DNA of 64,000 nucleotides from Prionace glauca. Lineage: Eukaryota > Chordata > Chondrichthyes > Carcharhiniformes > Carcharhinidae. Under the pieces are notes generated by a model. The model ran no database searches, was not told where the DNA came from, and saw nothing but the letters and a program-made list of their open reading frames with translations. The stretch spans positions 28,348,402 to 28,412,401 of the forward strand of contig CM075760.1 in NCBI GenBank assembly GCA_037974335.1, in the 5' to 3' direction. Position numbers and translations under genes: made by a program. Below are positions 20,620-31,650 of the stretch, piece after piece (within the stretch, counting starts at the first letter, position 1; the number at the start of each line of letters is the position of its first letter).

Positions 20620-21108
20620 GTCGGAGTGTTCAGGGAATGTTTTCATTGGCTGAACACATCATGGTTGAATCAGAAACTGCCATTTTGCGGGAGAAATCTG
20701 TTTGTGATGAAAGTGGTCTGGTGTGAAAATTAAAGTAACAAAAGCAGCGTGGATAAAGTAAATTCTAAAACACGCTGTAAGCTGCTGGTCTGGTGGTTAG
20801 AGTTTAACTCTTTCCCTGCTGTTCGGATTACTGATCTGAAATTGAAAATTTATTGCTCCCATCGAAGCCCTGAAAACACATGTGGGTTGTTACCTGGATG
20901 AACATATAAAATATAATCGCGCCTCGTGTCCTGAAGTGCAGACTCTGAGCAAATCCAACAGGAGGTTCTCTTGTCATTTCTGCAGAAATTGGGAAGAGAC
21001 GAGCTGAAGGACAGTTTAAATGACGCCGGCCCTTCACTGCATGTTACTGTGTGCAGCTCATTGTGTTTCTGAGGTTAGATGATTTCTGTTTGTTCCTCAG
21101 TTCAGACT
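20620..21108 (-). repeat. Right arm of the 0.5-kb inverted repeat
   Basis: Partner of 18455-18950. It includes a tRNA-like phrase CTGGTCTGGTGGTTAGAG at about 20786 that the other arm lacks in this form; I regard it as chance or a short insertion. Confidence 0.88.
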
Positions 21109-21227
21109 TACCTGAATCAGTGAAGGAGCAGGCTCAATCCTCCTGATGGCCGTTCCAAGTTCCATTGCTTTTAATGAATTTCAGTAACATTATCATCAAA
21201 TAACATTATTGTGACAGCGTTTCACGT

Positions 21228-21309
21228 GGTAGCGTGGCCGAGCGGTCTAAGGCGCTGGATTAAGGCTCCAGTCTCTTCGGAGGCGTGGGTTCGAATCCCA
21301 CCGCTGCCA
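21228..21309 (+). tRNA. tRNA-Leu-AAG: tRNA-Leu (anticodon AAG)
   Basis: An 82-nt class II tRNA with a long variable arm. The acceptor GGTAGCG pairs with CGCTGCC (one G-T), and the discriminator is A. The D-arm is TGGCCGAGCGGTCTAAGGC, the anticodon stem CTGGA/TCCAG with loop TTAAGGC gives AAG, the variable arm is TCTCTTCGGAGGC, and the T-stem is GTGGG/CCCAC with loop TTCGAAT. A TTTT lies about 17 bases downstream. It matches the vertebrate consensus closely and looks functional. Confidence 0.97.
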
Positions 21310-21384
21310 AAATGGATTTGAGTTTTGGTCTCACAGCTCAGATTGAATGCAGGAATGTGTGCTGTGTCGTTTTCGTCAAGAACA

Positions 21385-21615
21385 ACGAACAGAAACATTA
21401 CCAACTGAACAATTTGCTGGAGTAAAGCAGCGTGTGCAAGTGGCCCCTTTCGAGAGCATCACACACAGTGAATTTCTGACTGCCGAGTTAAACTGATGAA
21501 GGAGCAGCGCTCCAAAAGCTCGTAATTCAAAATAATTCTGTTTTACTTTAACCTGGTGTTGTGAGAATGCGTTCTGTACCCACTTCAATCCAACACTGGC
21601 GTCTCCACATCATGA
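21385..21615 (+). mobile_element. Second copy of the 19660 repeat terminus, opposite orientation
   Basis: It ends with CACTGGCGTCTCCACATCAT, the complement of the terminus at 19672, and contains TTTAACCTGGTGTTGTGAGA and GAGCAGCGCTCCAAAAGCTC. Confidence 0.8.
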
Positions 21616-22086
21616 TATAAATAACAGGATTACAAACAGTGAGGCTGTATTGCCTGCCCAAGAATTAAGGTGATGGGCTTGATTTTTCGAACTGAAACTG
21701 AAATCGGATCGTGTACACATCCCATCCTTCCCATTTCTACCCAGATACTTACAGAATTAATCTGGGTCTTGTGATAACCACGGTACTACAGAAACAGGGT
21801 GATGACCTCAGGGCAAGCAGATCTGGAGAAACAACTAGACTGGCTCCAGAAGCCCATCATTTGCCCACAGTAATTGATATTACATTGTCTCTGCTGTTTC
21901 CTCCTGTCAAAATGAATAATGATGTTTCCCACTGCATTAAAGTTTTGAAAAAAAAAGTATTCATGACGTTTAAAGCAAATCAAATGAACACCTGAAAATG
22001 ATGCATTAACGAAGAGGCAGAAATCATTTTTCTCTTAGATATTTGGGAGACGGAAGCTTCCAGTCTGCTAGCCAGCCAACCAGCCG
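21616..22086. other. Flank of the second tRNA-Phe, no gene seen
   Basis: The part 21885-21925 (TGTTTCCTCCTGTCAAAATG) matches the tRNA-Glu flank at 12432. From about 21990 the text matches copy A. Confidence 0.55.
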
Positions 22087-22163
22087 GCCGAAATAGCTCA
22101 GTTGGGAGAGCGTTAGTTAGACTGAAGATCTAAAGGTCCCTGGTTCGATCCCGGGTTTCGGCA
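22087..22163 (+). tRNA. tRNA-Phe (GAA) with a 4-nt duplication, doubtful
   Basis: The acceptor (GCCGAAA/TTTCGGC), D-arm, anticodon stem-loop CTGAAGA and T-arm (GGTTCGATCCC) are all intact, and the T-loop is closer to consensus than that of the partner at 4313. Between the D-stem and the anticodon stem, however, TTAG is duplicated (GCGTTAGTTAGACTGAAG). The four extra bases at the position-26 hinge would distort the L-shape. It may be transcribed yet misfold, so I score it as tRNA-derived with uncertain function. Confidence 0.8.
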
Positions 22164-22561
22164 GGATTCCGTTGCTGGTTTTCTGTGCTCTCTGCTAAAC
22201 AGTCCTGCATTTTGTCTCGCACTGTTTTCAAACATCAATTGACACAAACTGCAACAGACCAAATACCCACCGCAATTTCCACCCTGCCAGGTGTTGTTCT
22301 ATTTCCTCCTTGTTGGATTTCGCTTTTTAAAAAACTTCCTCTATTTCTAAACATTCCCAATGTTAATGAAAGGTGATGGAGGTGAAGGTTTATCTTTGTT
22401 TCCTTATGCACACATGCCATGTAACGTCCTGAGTTTTTCCAATCTCATCACATTTCAGTGCAGATGTCAGGTCCGCTTTTACATGGCAGTGAAAATACAT
22501 TTAGTTGGCATGCTGTTTCATCCAAAACAATGTATATTTGCATTACCTCTTTTGATTCCTC

Positions 22562-22842
22562 CAGAAGAAGGCCATTCGGCCCATCGAGTCCGCACCCACA
22601 ACAATCCCACCCACGCCCTATTCCCAGTAAACACACATATTTACCCTTCTAATCCCTCTGACACTAGGATCAATTTAGCATAGAAAATCAAACTAACCCA
22701 CACATCTTTGAAGCCTGAACACCTGGAGGAAACCCACGGAGGCATGGGGAGAACGTGCAAACTCTGCACAGACGGTGACCCGAGGACCTGAGTCCCTGGC
22801 GCTGTGAGGCAGCAATGCTAATCACTGTGCTACCGCGCTGTC
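22562..22842 (-). mobile_element. SINE, antisense (copy B of 4788-5065)
   Basis: The same insertion as in copy A, with a few substitutions such as CATAGAAAATCAAAC for CATGGCCAATCAAAC. The tRNA-like head complement lies at the right end. Confidence 0.9.
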
Positions 22843-23437
22843 CTTTCTACTGCACTCAATGTTACTGCAGTTCACTCCATTCAAAGTATTAGCATCAATC
22901 TGTGATACACCATCCTGCGGTGATTCTGCTGAATAACATTAAATTATCGGCGTTAATGGACCATCCAACGATGGATGCCATTGATTTGAAACTTTGCTGC
23001 TTTTCTGGGTGAACTCCAGCTCACCATTCCTCCCGCAATGTCACCGCTCAAACTGAGTCTTTCTCCTTCCCACATTGTTAAACTCACAGTTACTGGTTTC
23101 TGAGTGAAAACTGCCTCCACTTCACAGGGGGTGGGAGAGTTTACTATTTCATTCAATTAAAAGTTTTCTTGTCATGGAAGCAGAGATTTGGACCGAGATC
23201 TGCAGATATTTGTGTCGGTAGAAACAATAAATCTTCCCCCATTAACAGCTAGATTTTAACCGCATCAGCATTTCGTACCATCAGCCCTTTCTCGCCTATC
23301 GCTCTCTTAATTTCTTTTTGATTCTTCACATGTGACTTTTCCAATTCAGACACAAACAAAGAAATCTCCCTAATATTGATTCTGACAGTTGCAGACTGAG
23401 AAGTAACGCAGGATTGTTGTACAGCAATAAATCTACA

Positions 23438-23509
23438 TTCCCTGAGCGGGAGCCGAACCCAGGTTGTAGTACTGAGAGCGCCGAATCTTAACCACTAGGC
23501 CACCAGGGA
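23438..23509 (-). pseudogene. tRNA-Glu relic (copy B)
   Basis: The acceptor TCCCTGG/TCAGGGA still pairs, better than in copy A, and the 5' half reads GGCCTAGTGGTTAAGATT. The anticodon 5' stem and loop CGGCG-CTCTCAG survive, but the 3' stem is now TACTA and cannot pair. Confidence 0.82.
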
Positions 23510-23609
23510 AGTTGATGCAATTTCTTTAAAATGTTGATTTATCCATGAATTTTTATTGTATTTCGGACTTTTTCTTCACCAATTGCAAGTTTATCCTTCA
23601 CATTTTATC

Positions 23610-24020
23610 CTTCACAAAGACCTTGTCTTTGTCAAAACTGAGTATGTCATGTTTCTATTTAGATGAGAAAACACCACGCTGGTTAATAATATACTGTATA
23701 CACTCTCTCAGTAATGACTGAACTGGGCCCAGTCTGCATTCATATTAGTACAGGTGCTTTATCGATATCTGGTGCATTCGGCTCTGTCTCTGTGTTACTG
23801 CACAAAACCCGTCCCTCATTTATATTATAACAGATCATATTAGTTGGATTCACCATGCAAAATTGCCCGTTACTTTCCCTTAGAGTATGTGGATTAGCCA
23901 TGGTAAATGTGTGGGGCTAACGGGGATAGGGCAGAGGGGAGGATCTGGGTGGGATGCAGACTCGGTGGGCCAAGATAACCTTTCTTCTGAACTGTAGGAA
24001 TTCTATGGTTCTATGTCGAA
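23610..24020 (+). repeat. Degenerate minisatellite plus SINE 3' fragment (copy B)
   Basis: These correspond to 5845-6250. The SINE part starts near 23850 and ends with CTGTAGGAATTCTATGGTTC. Confidence 0.8.
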
Positions 24021-24546
24021 GAAATATCATAGACATTTGCGTGTTTATTTATTTTAAATATTCTATTTTCTAATAACCCCCTTTGGAGAAATTATCTCTT
24101 TTAGCAATTCCCCTTCAGTTTTCCCAGTGATAACCTCAGCCCATCTCTGCTTTCCCTGAATGCATGGAAACACCAAACAGTTTATGTGTTTCAACTGAAG
24201 AACATTTCATATGTAAGCATTTATTGACAACCATTCTGTTGTGTGTTCTTCCATACAAAATGATTACAGCCTCACTATTTTGTTCCCGGTGTTGACCTAT
24301 CTGTCTTTAGAGATCTGTTGGAAAACGGATAGGCTGACAATGTGTGACAACAATACTCACAACGGTTTCAACTCTCTTCAGTTCAGCAACACATTGTTAA
24401 TCAATGTTCCTTTTTTTTGCCAAGGTGCATGAACCAAAATGTTTGCCTTCATTCGGATTTTTTAACATGCGTAAAAAGGACAATAACCATGTAATTTACA
24501 AGAAAAGATGAAGTCATCTTGTTTGTTCAGAGACTGTGATTCATGT

Positions 24547-25090
24547 ACACATCTCTGGTGCGGCCGCACTTGGAGTTTTGTGTGCAGTTTTGGTCCCCAC
24601 ATTACAGGAAGGATGTAGAGGCTTTGGAGAGGGTGCAGAGGAGGTTTACCAGGATGTTGCCTGGTATGGAGGGGAGATCCTATGAGGAGAGATTGAGAGA
24701 TTTGGGGTTGTTTTCGCTGGAAGGAAGGCGGCTAAGAGGGGATCTCATTGAAACATATAAGATGATTAGAGGTTTAGACAGGGTAGATAGTGATAGCCTT
24801 TTTCCTAGGATGGAGAAAGCTAGCACGAGGGGGCACGATTTTAAATTAAGGGGGGGTAGTTATAGGACAGATGTCAGGGGTAGGTTCTTTACCCAGAGGG
24901 TGGTGAGGGACTGGAATGCCCTGCCAGCTGCAGTTGTAAATGCACCTAGTTTGGGGGCGTTTAAAAGATCTGTGGATAGGTTTATGGATGAAAAGGGATT
25001 GGTTTAGGCTAGTGGGTCATTGTTTTGTAACTGGTCGGCGCAACATCGTGGGCCGAAGGGCCTGTTCTGCGCTGTAATGTTCTATGTTCT
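24547..25090 (+). mobile_element. CR1-like LINE, 5'-truncated (subfamily C)
   Basis: An open frame ends at 25007 with LVRPHLEFCVQFWSPHYRK, RVQRRFTRMLPGMEGRSYEE and FTQRVVRDWNALPAAVVNAP. The 3' end is GGGCCGAAGGGCCTGTTCTG, then TTCTATGTTCT. ATGT flanks both sides (24543-24546 and 25091-25094), and copy A supplies the empty site at about 6764. It therefore entered after the segmental duplication, about 0.7 kb upstream of the second receptor copy. Confidence 0.94.
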
Positions 25091-25227
25091 ATGTCCCTCA
25101 GCACACGGTTTAATTGTTCCAATGGGGACATTAGAAGATTTATAAATAGGAAATTTCACACTGTGTGCAATATTGTTTAACTGGGATTGGTCTCTAGTAC
25201 AGTCAGCGATCATTGAATTTCAGAGCT

Positions 25228-28210
25228 ATGTTCTGGATTATACCACTTGAGCTTCGTATTCTTTGGGTATTTTACGACATCCAAAGGATTTACTACCCGT
25301 TCCTTGCTGTAGTTGGTGTCACTGATAAGTCATATTTCTCTATGTTCATTGTCCTTGTCTATGTTACCCAGTTATTGATATTATTCTGTGTAACTTTCAT
25401 GGTTTGTTGCTGTGAATGCACTGGAAACATTTCTCGTTGCCACACAGCTATCCTCACACTACCTGACATTCACTTTCAATCTTTCCACTTTACGGTTGTC
25501 GTTATGTAACATGATTTCCAGTATTATGATTCACAGCCAATTCCAAATCAGCTGATTTAACATCTTCAACTGCACAGCCTTCAGCACAATCAAAGCAGAG
25601 TCATCCAGACCAGAAACATTTGCTCCAAACCTACTGGCACCATTGTGTCCCCCACATACAAACCTGAAGAAGGCAGCAAATTGGAGACTTTATTAACTGG
25701 TGAATTTGGTTTCTTGCTACATCATAGCGGGGCTTTTCTGCTGCGAACTTTGTCTCGAGCAGAATAGGTGAACTCAGTCTATTCTGAGGTGGATTTAATA
25801 AAAATGTTTCAGCTGTTACCAAGGATCCTGAGAGATTGCTTCTCTTGTGCTCAGTCTAAAATACGAGTGAATTGTATTTCTCTTCCTTACAGTGAATGTA
25901 TTGACGATTCTTATCCTGTCGCGAGGGAAGTGTGGTCTTTCCAAAAGTGTGATACGTTACCTCATTTCCATGTCAGCGGCGGATCTACTGGTCATTATCA
26001 TCGATCTCATTTTGAGGCAAATTCCCATGAAGTTTCAATTTTTAATCATTTACCAATTTAAAATATGTAATATCCATGCTGTCTTTCTTTATGCAGTCAC
26101 TGATTGTTCTGTCTGGTTCACTGTCACATTCACCTTTGATCGATTTGTGGCTATTACTTGTCAGAAGCTGAAAATAAAATACTGCAATGAGAAAACTGCA
26201 ACAGTAGTTCTCGGAACTGTGAGTGTGCTATTCAGTGTAAAGAACATTTTCTGGTATTTCATGTATGGTGATAGATATGCGATTCAGAATATTCCCCATT
26301 TTTGTTATGTTGGCAATGATGTCCTCTATTCTGCAGCATGGGGAGTGGTTGAAAATCTGCATTATATTTTAACACAGTTCATTCCTTTTTTGTTGATTCT
26401 GTTGTTGAATGTTTTCACCATTAAACACATTCTAGGGTCCACCAAATTCCGCAGGAGACTTCAGAGCCACAAGCGTATGGATACTTCAAAGGACCCAGAG
26501 ACAGTGAAGAGAAGAAAATCCATTATCTTACTGTTTGCTCTATCAGGAAATTTTATCCTGCTATGGTCAATCTTACTTATCCACTCCTTTTGTGAACGAT
26601 TATATAATTTAAACTTAATTCATTTTTATATCCCTTCATTTGTGCGGGAATTGGGATTCATGCTCCAACTCAGAGAGATAGCCTCTAGGAACAGAGATAG
26701 CCCGGGAAATTACCGCCCGGTGAGTCTGACCTCAGTGGTTGGTAAGCTGATGGAGAGGCTTCTGAGGGACAAGATTTACGACCATTTGGAGAGGTTTGAC
26801 ATGATCAAGAATAGTCAGCATGGATTTGTCAAGGGCAGGTCGTGCCTTACGAGCCTAGTTGAGTTCTTCGATAATGTGACTGAACACATTGACGAAGGAA
26901 GTGCCGTGGACGTAGTGTACATGGACTTCAGCAAGGCTTTTGATAAGGTCCCCCATGCAAGACTTCTTGAGAAGGTGAGAGGGCATGGGATCCAAGGGCC
27001 TTTGGCCTTGTGGATCCAGAACTGGCTTGCCTGCAGAAGGCAGAGAGTGGTTGTGGATGGGTCTTTTTCGGAATGGAGGTCAGTCACCAGTGGGGTGCCC
27101 CAGGGATCTGTTCTGGGACCCTTGTTGTTTGTCATTTTCATAAATGACCTGGATGAGGAAGTGGAGGGATGGGTTAGCAAGTTCGCTGATGACACGAAGG
27201 TCGGCGGTGTTGTGGATGGTCTGGAAGGATGTCAAAAGTTGCAGCAGGACATAGATAGGATGCAGGAATGGGCGGAGAAGTGGCAGATGGACTTCAACGC
27301 AGATAAATGTGTAGTAGTCCATTTCGGCAGAACCAACGGGATGAACGAGTACACTATTAAGGGCAGGGGTCTTAGTAGAGTTGAAGAGCAGAAGGATCTC
27401 GGGGTCCGGGTTCACAGGACTCTTAAATCGGCCTCGCAGGTGGAGGAAGTGGTCAAGAAGGCGTATGGTGTACTGGCCTTCATTAATCGAGGGATTGAGT
27501 TTAGGAGTCGGGAGGTAATGCTGCAACTTTACAGGACCCTTGTCAGGCCTCATTTGGAGTACTGTGCGCAGTTCTGGTCGCCTCACTATAGGAAAGATGT
27601 AGAAGCTATTGAAAGGGTGCAGAGGAGATTTACAAGGATGTTGCCTGGACTGGGAGGCATGCCTTATGAAGATAGGTTGAGGGAGCTGGGACTCTTTTCC
27701 CTGGAGAGGCGAAGGTTGAGAGGCGACCTGATAGAAGTTTATAAAATGTTGAGAGGAATAGATAGGGTGGACTCTCAGAGGCTATTTCCCCGGGTTGAAA
27801 TGGTCGCTACGAGGGGACACAGATTTAAGGTGCGGGGAGGGAGGTACAGAGGTGATGTTAGGGGTAAGTTTTTCACTCAGAGGGTGGTGAGTGATTGGAA
27901 TCGGCTGCCGTCGTCGGTGGTGGAGGCAAACTCGCTGGGGTCTTTTAAAAGACTTCTGGATGAGTATATGGGGTTTAATGGGATTGGGGGTTATAGATAG
28001 GTCTATAGATTGGTGGGGTTGATGCGATCGGCGCAACTCGAGGGCCGAAGGGCCTGTTTGTGCTGTAATGTTCTATGTTCTATGTTCTAACTCCTGAGTT
28101 GCTGCACCAATACATACATTTATGCAGTGACCCAGACACAATTCAGGGAGGATCTGAAAAATGTGATCAGATTTCCATTTAATGCAATTGTGAAATTACT
28201 TACTGAATAA
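25228..28210 (+). pseudogene. GPR139-like receptor copy B, interrupted
   Basis: Exon 1 (25228-25324) and exon 2 (25893-26671 plus 28094-28210) match copy A closely, and the upstream TATAAATA at 25141 is kept. Two lesions stand out. The splice donor is ATAAGT where copy A has GTAAGT, so the usual intron cannot be removed at this site. And a 1.4-kb LINE lies inside the TM7 coding region, after residues GFMLQL. The frame runs open through the junction, so exon 2 and LINE together form 702 codons. Acceptor, DRF and GKCGLS motifs, and the stop after LLTE are intact. It is probably a recent pseudogene. Confidence 0.9.
26672..28088 (+). mobile_element. CR1-like LINE, 5'-truncated, inside a GPCR exon (subfamily D)
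   Basis: It contains an uninterrupted reverse transcriptase from the fingers/palm onward: NYRPVSLTSVVGKLMERLL, QHGFVKGRSCLTSLVEF, MDFSKAFDKVPHARLLEKV, SGVPQGSVLGPLLF and the catalytic FADD in [11 protein letters not shown]. The ORF stops at 28000 after GFNGIGGYR. The 3' end is GGGCCGAAGGGCCTGTTTGT and TTCTATGTTCT repeats. AACTC is duplicated on both sides (26667-26671 and 28089-28093). Endonuclease and 5' parts are missing. Lack of stops suggests a recent insertion. Confidence 0.96.
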
Positions 28211-28215
28211 TAGAT

Positions 28216-28754
28216 TTCTTCTTCAACAACAGGAAGCCCCCAAGCAGAATTTCTCATGGGAAGATCACTTTGCCCAAAGTTAAGTCTGATCTTCCAAGGG
28301 TGGAAGTTGACACCCAGTGCCATTCCCATCAACCGGGAGGGGCACTGAAAGGCAGTTGATAGGTTATTAGTAAAGAATCATGGCAATGAATCCGCGTGGT
28401 TGTGAGGGACGTTCCTATCAGGGCCTATTTCCTATCAATTCTGTTTGGGAGATACCTCCCATGGGAATGCTTCAATCATCTACAACCCATAAAACCCCAA
28501 CCATTGCAAGAAAAAAAATCACTTCCCAGCACACCACGAACTTCAGAAAGAATTCCAGGCACTCCAGCTCCTGCTCTCCATCTCCACCAGTGAGAAACTC
28601 AGGGCCTGAAACAGACACAGCGGATTTAGCCTCTCGACCACATTGTCTCCCAGTAAAGGGAGCTCGGGCCACAGTGCTGGTGGTGGAAGAGGCGAGCTTC
28701 CGTCTGCAGAAACTCACTCACTTAGGAGGCTGAGCAGGACGAACCAGACCCAGC
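28216..28754. other. Unassigned sequence, perhaps an old repeat
   Basis: The texture (GGGAGGGGCACTGAAAGGCA, then A-rich and CCTCCA-rich pieces) suggests an old interspersed repeat, but I cannot name it. The 117-codon ORF at 28380-28733 has no recognisable domain. Confidence 0.4.
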
Positions 28755-28815
28755 ATTGAAACGAGCCGTTGATGTCGTCTATATGGATATCAGTAAGGTG
28801 TTTGACAAAGATTCA
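28755..28815 (+). mobile_element. LINE fragment (reverse transcriptase YMDFSKAFDK region)
   Basis: GCCGTTGATGTCGTCTATAT and GGATATCAGTAAGGTGTTTG closely match the LINE at 45705-45750. Only about 60 bp remain. Confidence 0.8.
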
Positions 28816-29394
28816 GAAAATAGCACTTGCCCCAATTTTTGTCTATTTCTCTATAACTGCAGTTGTATAATATCATTAAAGACATAACGGTTTGTAAAAG
28901 TCCTATGGCTGTGAGATTATGTACTGCATTAACATTTAACAAAAACAATTTGAAATGAGTCAGGTGATTTGAAAATATTTTCCAAGTTTGCAAACGCAAT
29001 AATCCCTATAATTCAGAACAGCGAAAGCATGGAAGTGTTTAGAATTGTATGTGCGCACAAAGCTGCCACACCAGCTGAGAATGTCTATTGCTGTTTATAT
29101 TACAACTACAGGTTTTATCAATATATAAAATACACAGCAAGTCGGTAATAATCAGTACAATGAGGATAGTCTAAAACTTTTAAGAACGGTGCTTTTAAAT
29201 CTTCAAAATGCTGAGGTGGAAAGCAGATAGTTTGAAGTGACGAAAATCTGTTGTGTGTTTACCTCGTAAGTTTCACAGTATCAGCAGTGACGAGATTGGA
29301 CAGTTTTGGAAATTAAAAAAATCACATGAAAAACCTGTGAGACTATTTCACCTCACTGTCGATTTCTTGTTCCAGATAACAACAATTAGTGTTT
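28816..29394. other. AT-rich, nothing recognised
   Basis: No ORF or repeat could be assigned. Confidence 0.4.
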
Positions 29395-29690
29395 CATTGG
29401 CTGAAGGAGTCATTCATGTTCTTTCTGGACATGACTTTTGTCCAACAAATATTCCTTGTGTATATATTTTTTTTAAATTATGAAGTGGAAAGGCGGGCTA
29501 AATGTTCCATCGCTATCTTCCCTAATGGTCCATCTGTTTGGAATCAGCCCTCTCACCATCGCGGCCTGGGTTTAATTCGGGTCAGGGAATGACAATTTGT
29601 TGATTGCGTGCAGCAGATGAACGAAGAGGACCTGGAATTGCTTCCTGATTGAAAACAGGAGCGATAGCTCCAGTGACACGAGTTGTTTTG
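29395..29690 (+). repeat. Degraded copy of the tRNA-Glu cassette
   Basis: It matches 12085-12345: GGCTGAAGGAGTCATTC, the tRNA relic, and GAAAACAGGAGCGAT after it. Confidence 0.8.
29519..29589 (+). pseudogene. tRNA-Glu relic
   Basis: TCCCTAATGGTCCATCTGTT, then CCTCTCACCATCGCGGCCTG and GGGTCAGGGAA are clear traces of tRNA-Glu(CTC). D-arm, anticodon stem and T-loop are all altered (TTTAATT). Confidence 0.85.
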
Positions 29691-30439
29691 TTGGTCAGTC
29701 ATGCTTGCATTTAAATGTTGTCTCTTTCAGAGATATTCATTCAGAATGATGATGTTGGTGTTAAATAAATGTATTGAAGTTAAAGGTTGAATCAAAAGAA
29801 CGGAAAAATGCAATTTGCTTTGATAAGATTTATTTTCGCTGCTCATTTTCGTATCAGCAAATCGTCATTTTCTGCAAAAGGAGAGTATGATGTTGGATAA
29901 GTGATCAGAGAGCGCCCTCCCGTGGACAATACAGCATTGGAAACAGGCGCAGAAACCAGACCCAAAATATCTGCACTCAGAGACACACCCAATACAGCCA
30001 CACACTGGACAAGAGTAAACTTCCGTTCAACATCCACACTGTTAGCACCACTTAGAGTTTTGAAGGTTTCAGTCTTGCCTCTTACTCTTTTGAACTCTCT
30101 GGGTGCAAACCTGACGTCATTATCCTTTTCTCATAAGATAACCCAAACATAGCTGGCAATGGTTTAGTGAAACTACTCTGAACTATTATTTTAACACATT
30201 AACTTTTTTTTAAGATAAGGAGACAAGAACTGTGCACAATATTCGAGATATGCCCACTGCCCTCGCCAACGGCCAAATTTCCGGTCTATCTTTGTGCCGT
30301 TAGCACATTTAGCATTTATATCTTCACTCTCTTCATCACTGCAGAAATCATCCCAATTATATGTTTCTTCACAAATTCAGCCAGAATGTATTTGTTCAGG
30401 TCAGATCCAGTTTAATTAACTTGTTTGAGTTTTATGCTG
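29691..30439. other. Intergenic, nothing recognised
   Basis: The piece 29895-29960 (GAGAGCGCCCTCCCGTGGAC) recalls the CACCATCTGCTGG blocks of E1/E2 but is too short to call. Confidence 0.4.
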
Positions 30440-31650
30440 AGTAACAGATAGTTTGTGAGTGTATTTCTCTTAATAGGCTTCCAAAAGTCATGTGATACTG
30501 TGCTGCACCGCAGCCTTGTGAGTAACTGTGGAGATCAGAGAATAAAATGGATAGGAGCGACATGGATAGGAAATTGCCTGAGTGCCAGGAAACAATTCGT
30601 AGCTGTTTTTCGGAGTAGAACAAATCTTGCAGTCATGTTGCCAGGAAAAGGTTATATGAACATTGAAATTCACGACATAGTAATGCCCGAGAGCTTGAAG
30701 TGGAGGCCAGCCTTTCAAAATCTGTGAACGATCCAAAACTTGGAAACATTGCCAACCATCAGTAGATCATTCAGAACTTCAGAACGCAAAAAAAGAACTA
30801 ATTGGTGGAATGGATGAGTAATTTGGATATTTATCCTATTGCAGAGAAAAGTTCCATGATTAGTTTTGTTCAGCAGAATTTGAAGAGAAAAATGGAAATA
30901 ATGAAAAGGCCACGAAAGTGAATATAGACGCCGAGGGACTGGAGTGAATATGTGTATAAATCATTCATGATGCAAGATAGGTTCAGACAGCGGCAAACAG
31001 AAAAAGGGAATAGGTTTTTTTTTGTCTATTGGGGAAAAGAATGCAGAAGCAAGGAAGTTGTGCTATTTTTGTAGCTAACACATGGAAAATAGTCAGCCGA
31101 AAAAATCGTTCCAATTTTGGGCACCGAACGTAAGGCAGGATGTAAAGTCAATAGGCTGGAAGCAGGGAAGAAAAACACGAGAATAATTCCAGAGATCAGA
31201 AACTTCGGTGACGAAAATATTTTGGAGAGGATCGGACTAATTTCCTTGACAGAAAGTTGCTGATGTGACTTTAATGAGACATTCAAAATCCTGAGGGGTC
31301 TTGATAGAGTAGATAGAGAGAAACTGGTCAATGACAGAAAGATCTTGACACAGAGGGCGCGGGTTGTAGTAAATTGATGGAAGAAACATGGAGACATCAG
31401 GAAAAACATTGTCAGACAGTGAGTGATCCAGATCTGGAATGTGCTGTTTGAGAGTGTGGTGCAGGCAGAGCCAATTAATGGGTTCAAAATGGAATTGGAT
31501 AATTGTCTGAAAATGAACAAAATGCTGGACTGTGGGGTACAGAGTGTTATTGGATAAATTGCTCCTTTCGAGGGCCAACACACACATGACGCTTCAAAAT
31601 GGCCTTCTTCTCTGCTGTAAATACTTTATCAATGTTGAAAGGAAGATAGT
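30440..31650 (+). mobile_element. Old CR1-like LINE, heavily mutated
   Basis: Traces in order: a decayed GFQKSCDTVLHRSLVSN (compare MDFSKAFDKVPHARL), then a region around TTTTGGGCACCGAACGTAAGG (compare WAPHLRKD) at about 31115, then ATCCTGAGGGGTCTTGATAG, ACACAGAGGGCGCGGGTTGT and CAGATCTGGAATGTGCTG (compare VVNLWNSLP), and a GAGGGCC tail near 31570. It is much older than subfamilies B-D. Confidence 0.8.

Larger units (their letters stand above)
21985..28215 (+). repeat. Segmental duplication copy B
   Basis: Colinear with 4200-8500. Unlike copy A it has acquired two LINEs, at 24547-25090 and 26672-28088. The shared flank sequence outside the listed features (22164-22561, 22843-23437, 24021-24546) shows no further gene. 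Confidence 0.9.

Noticed and set aside
20780-20830. tRNA-like phrase CTGGTCTGGTGGTTAGAG
   Set aside because: No T-arm or acceptor pairing; the partner arm of the inverted repeat shows ordinary sequence here.
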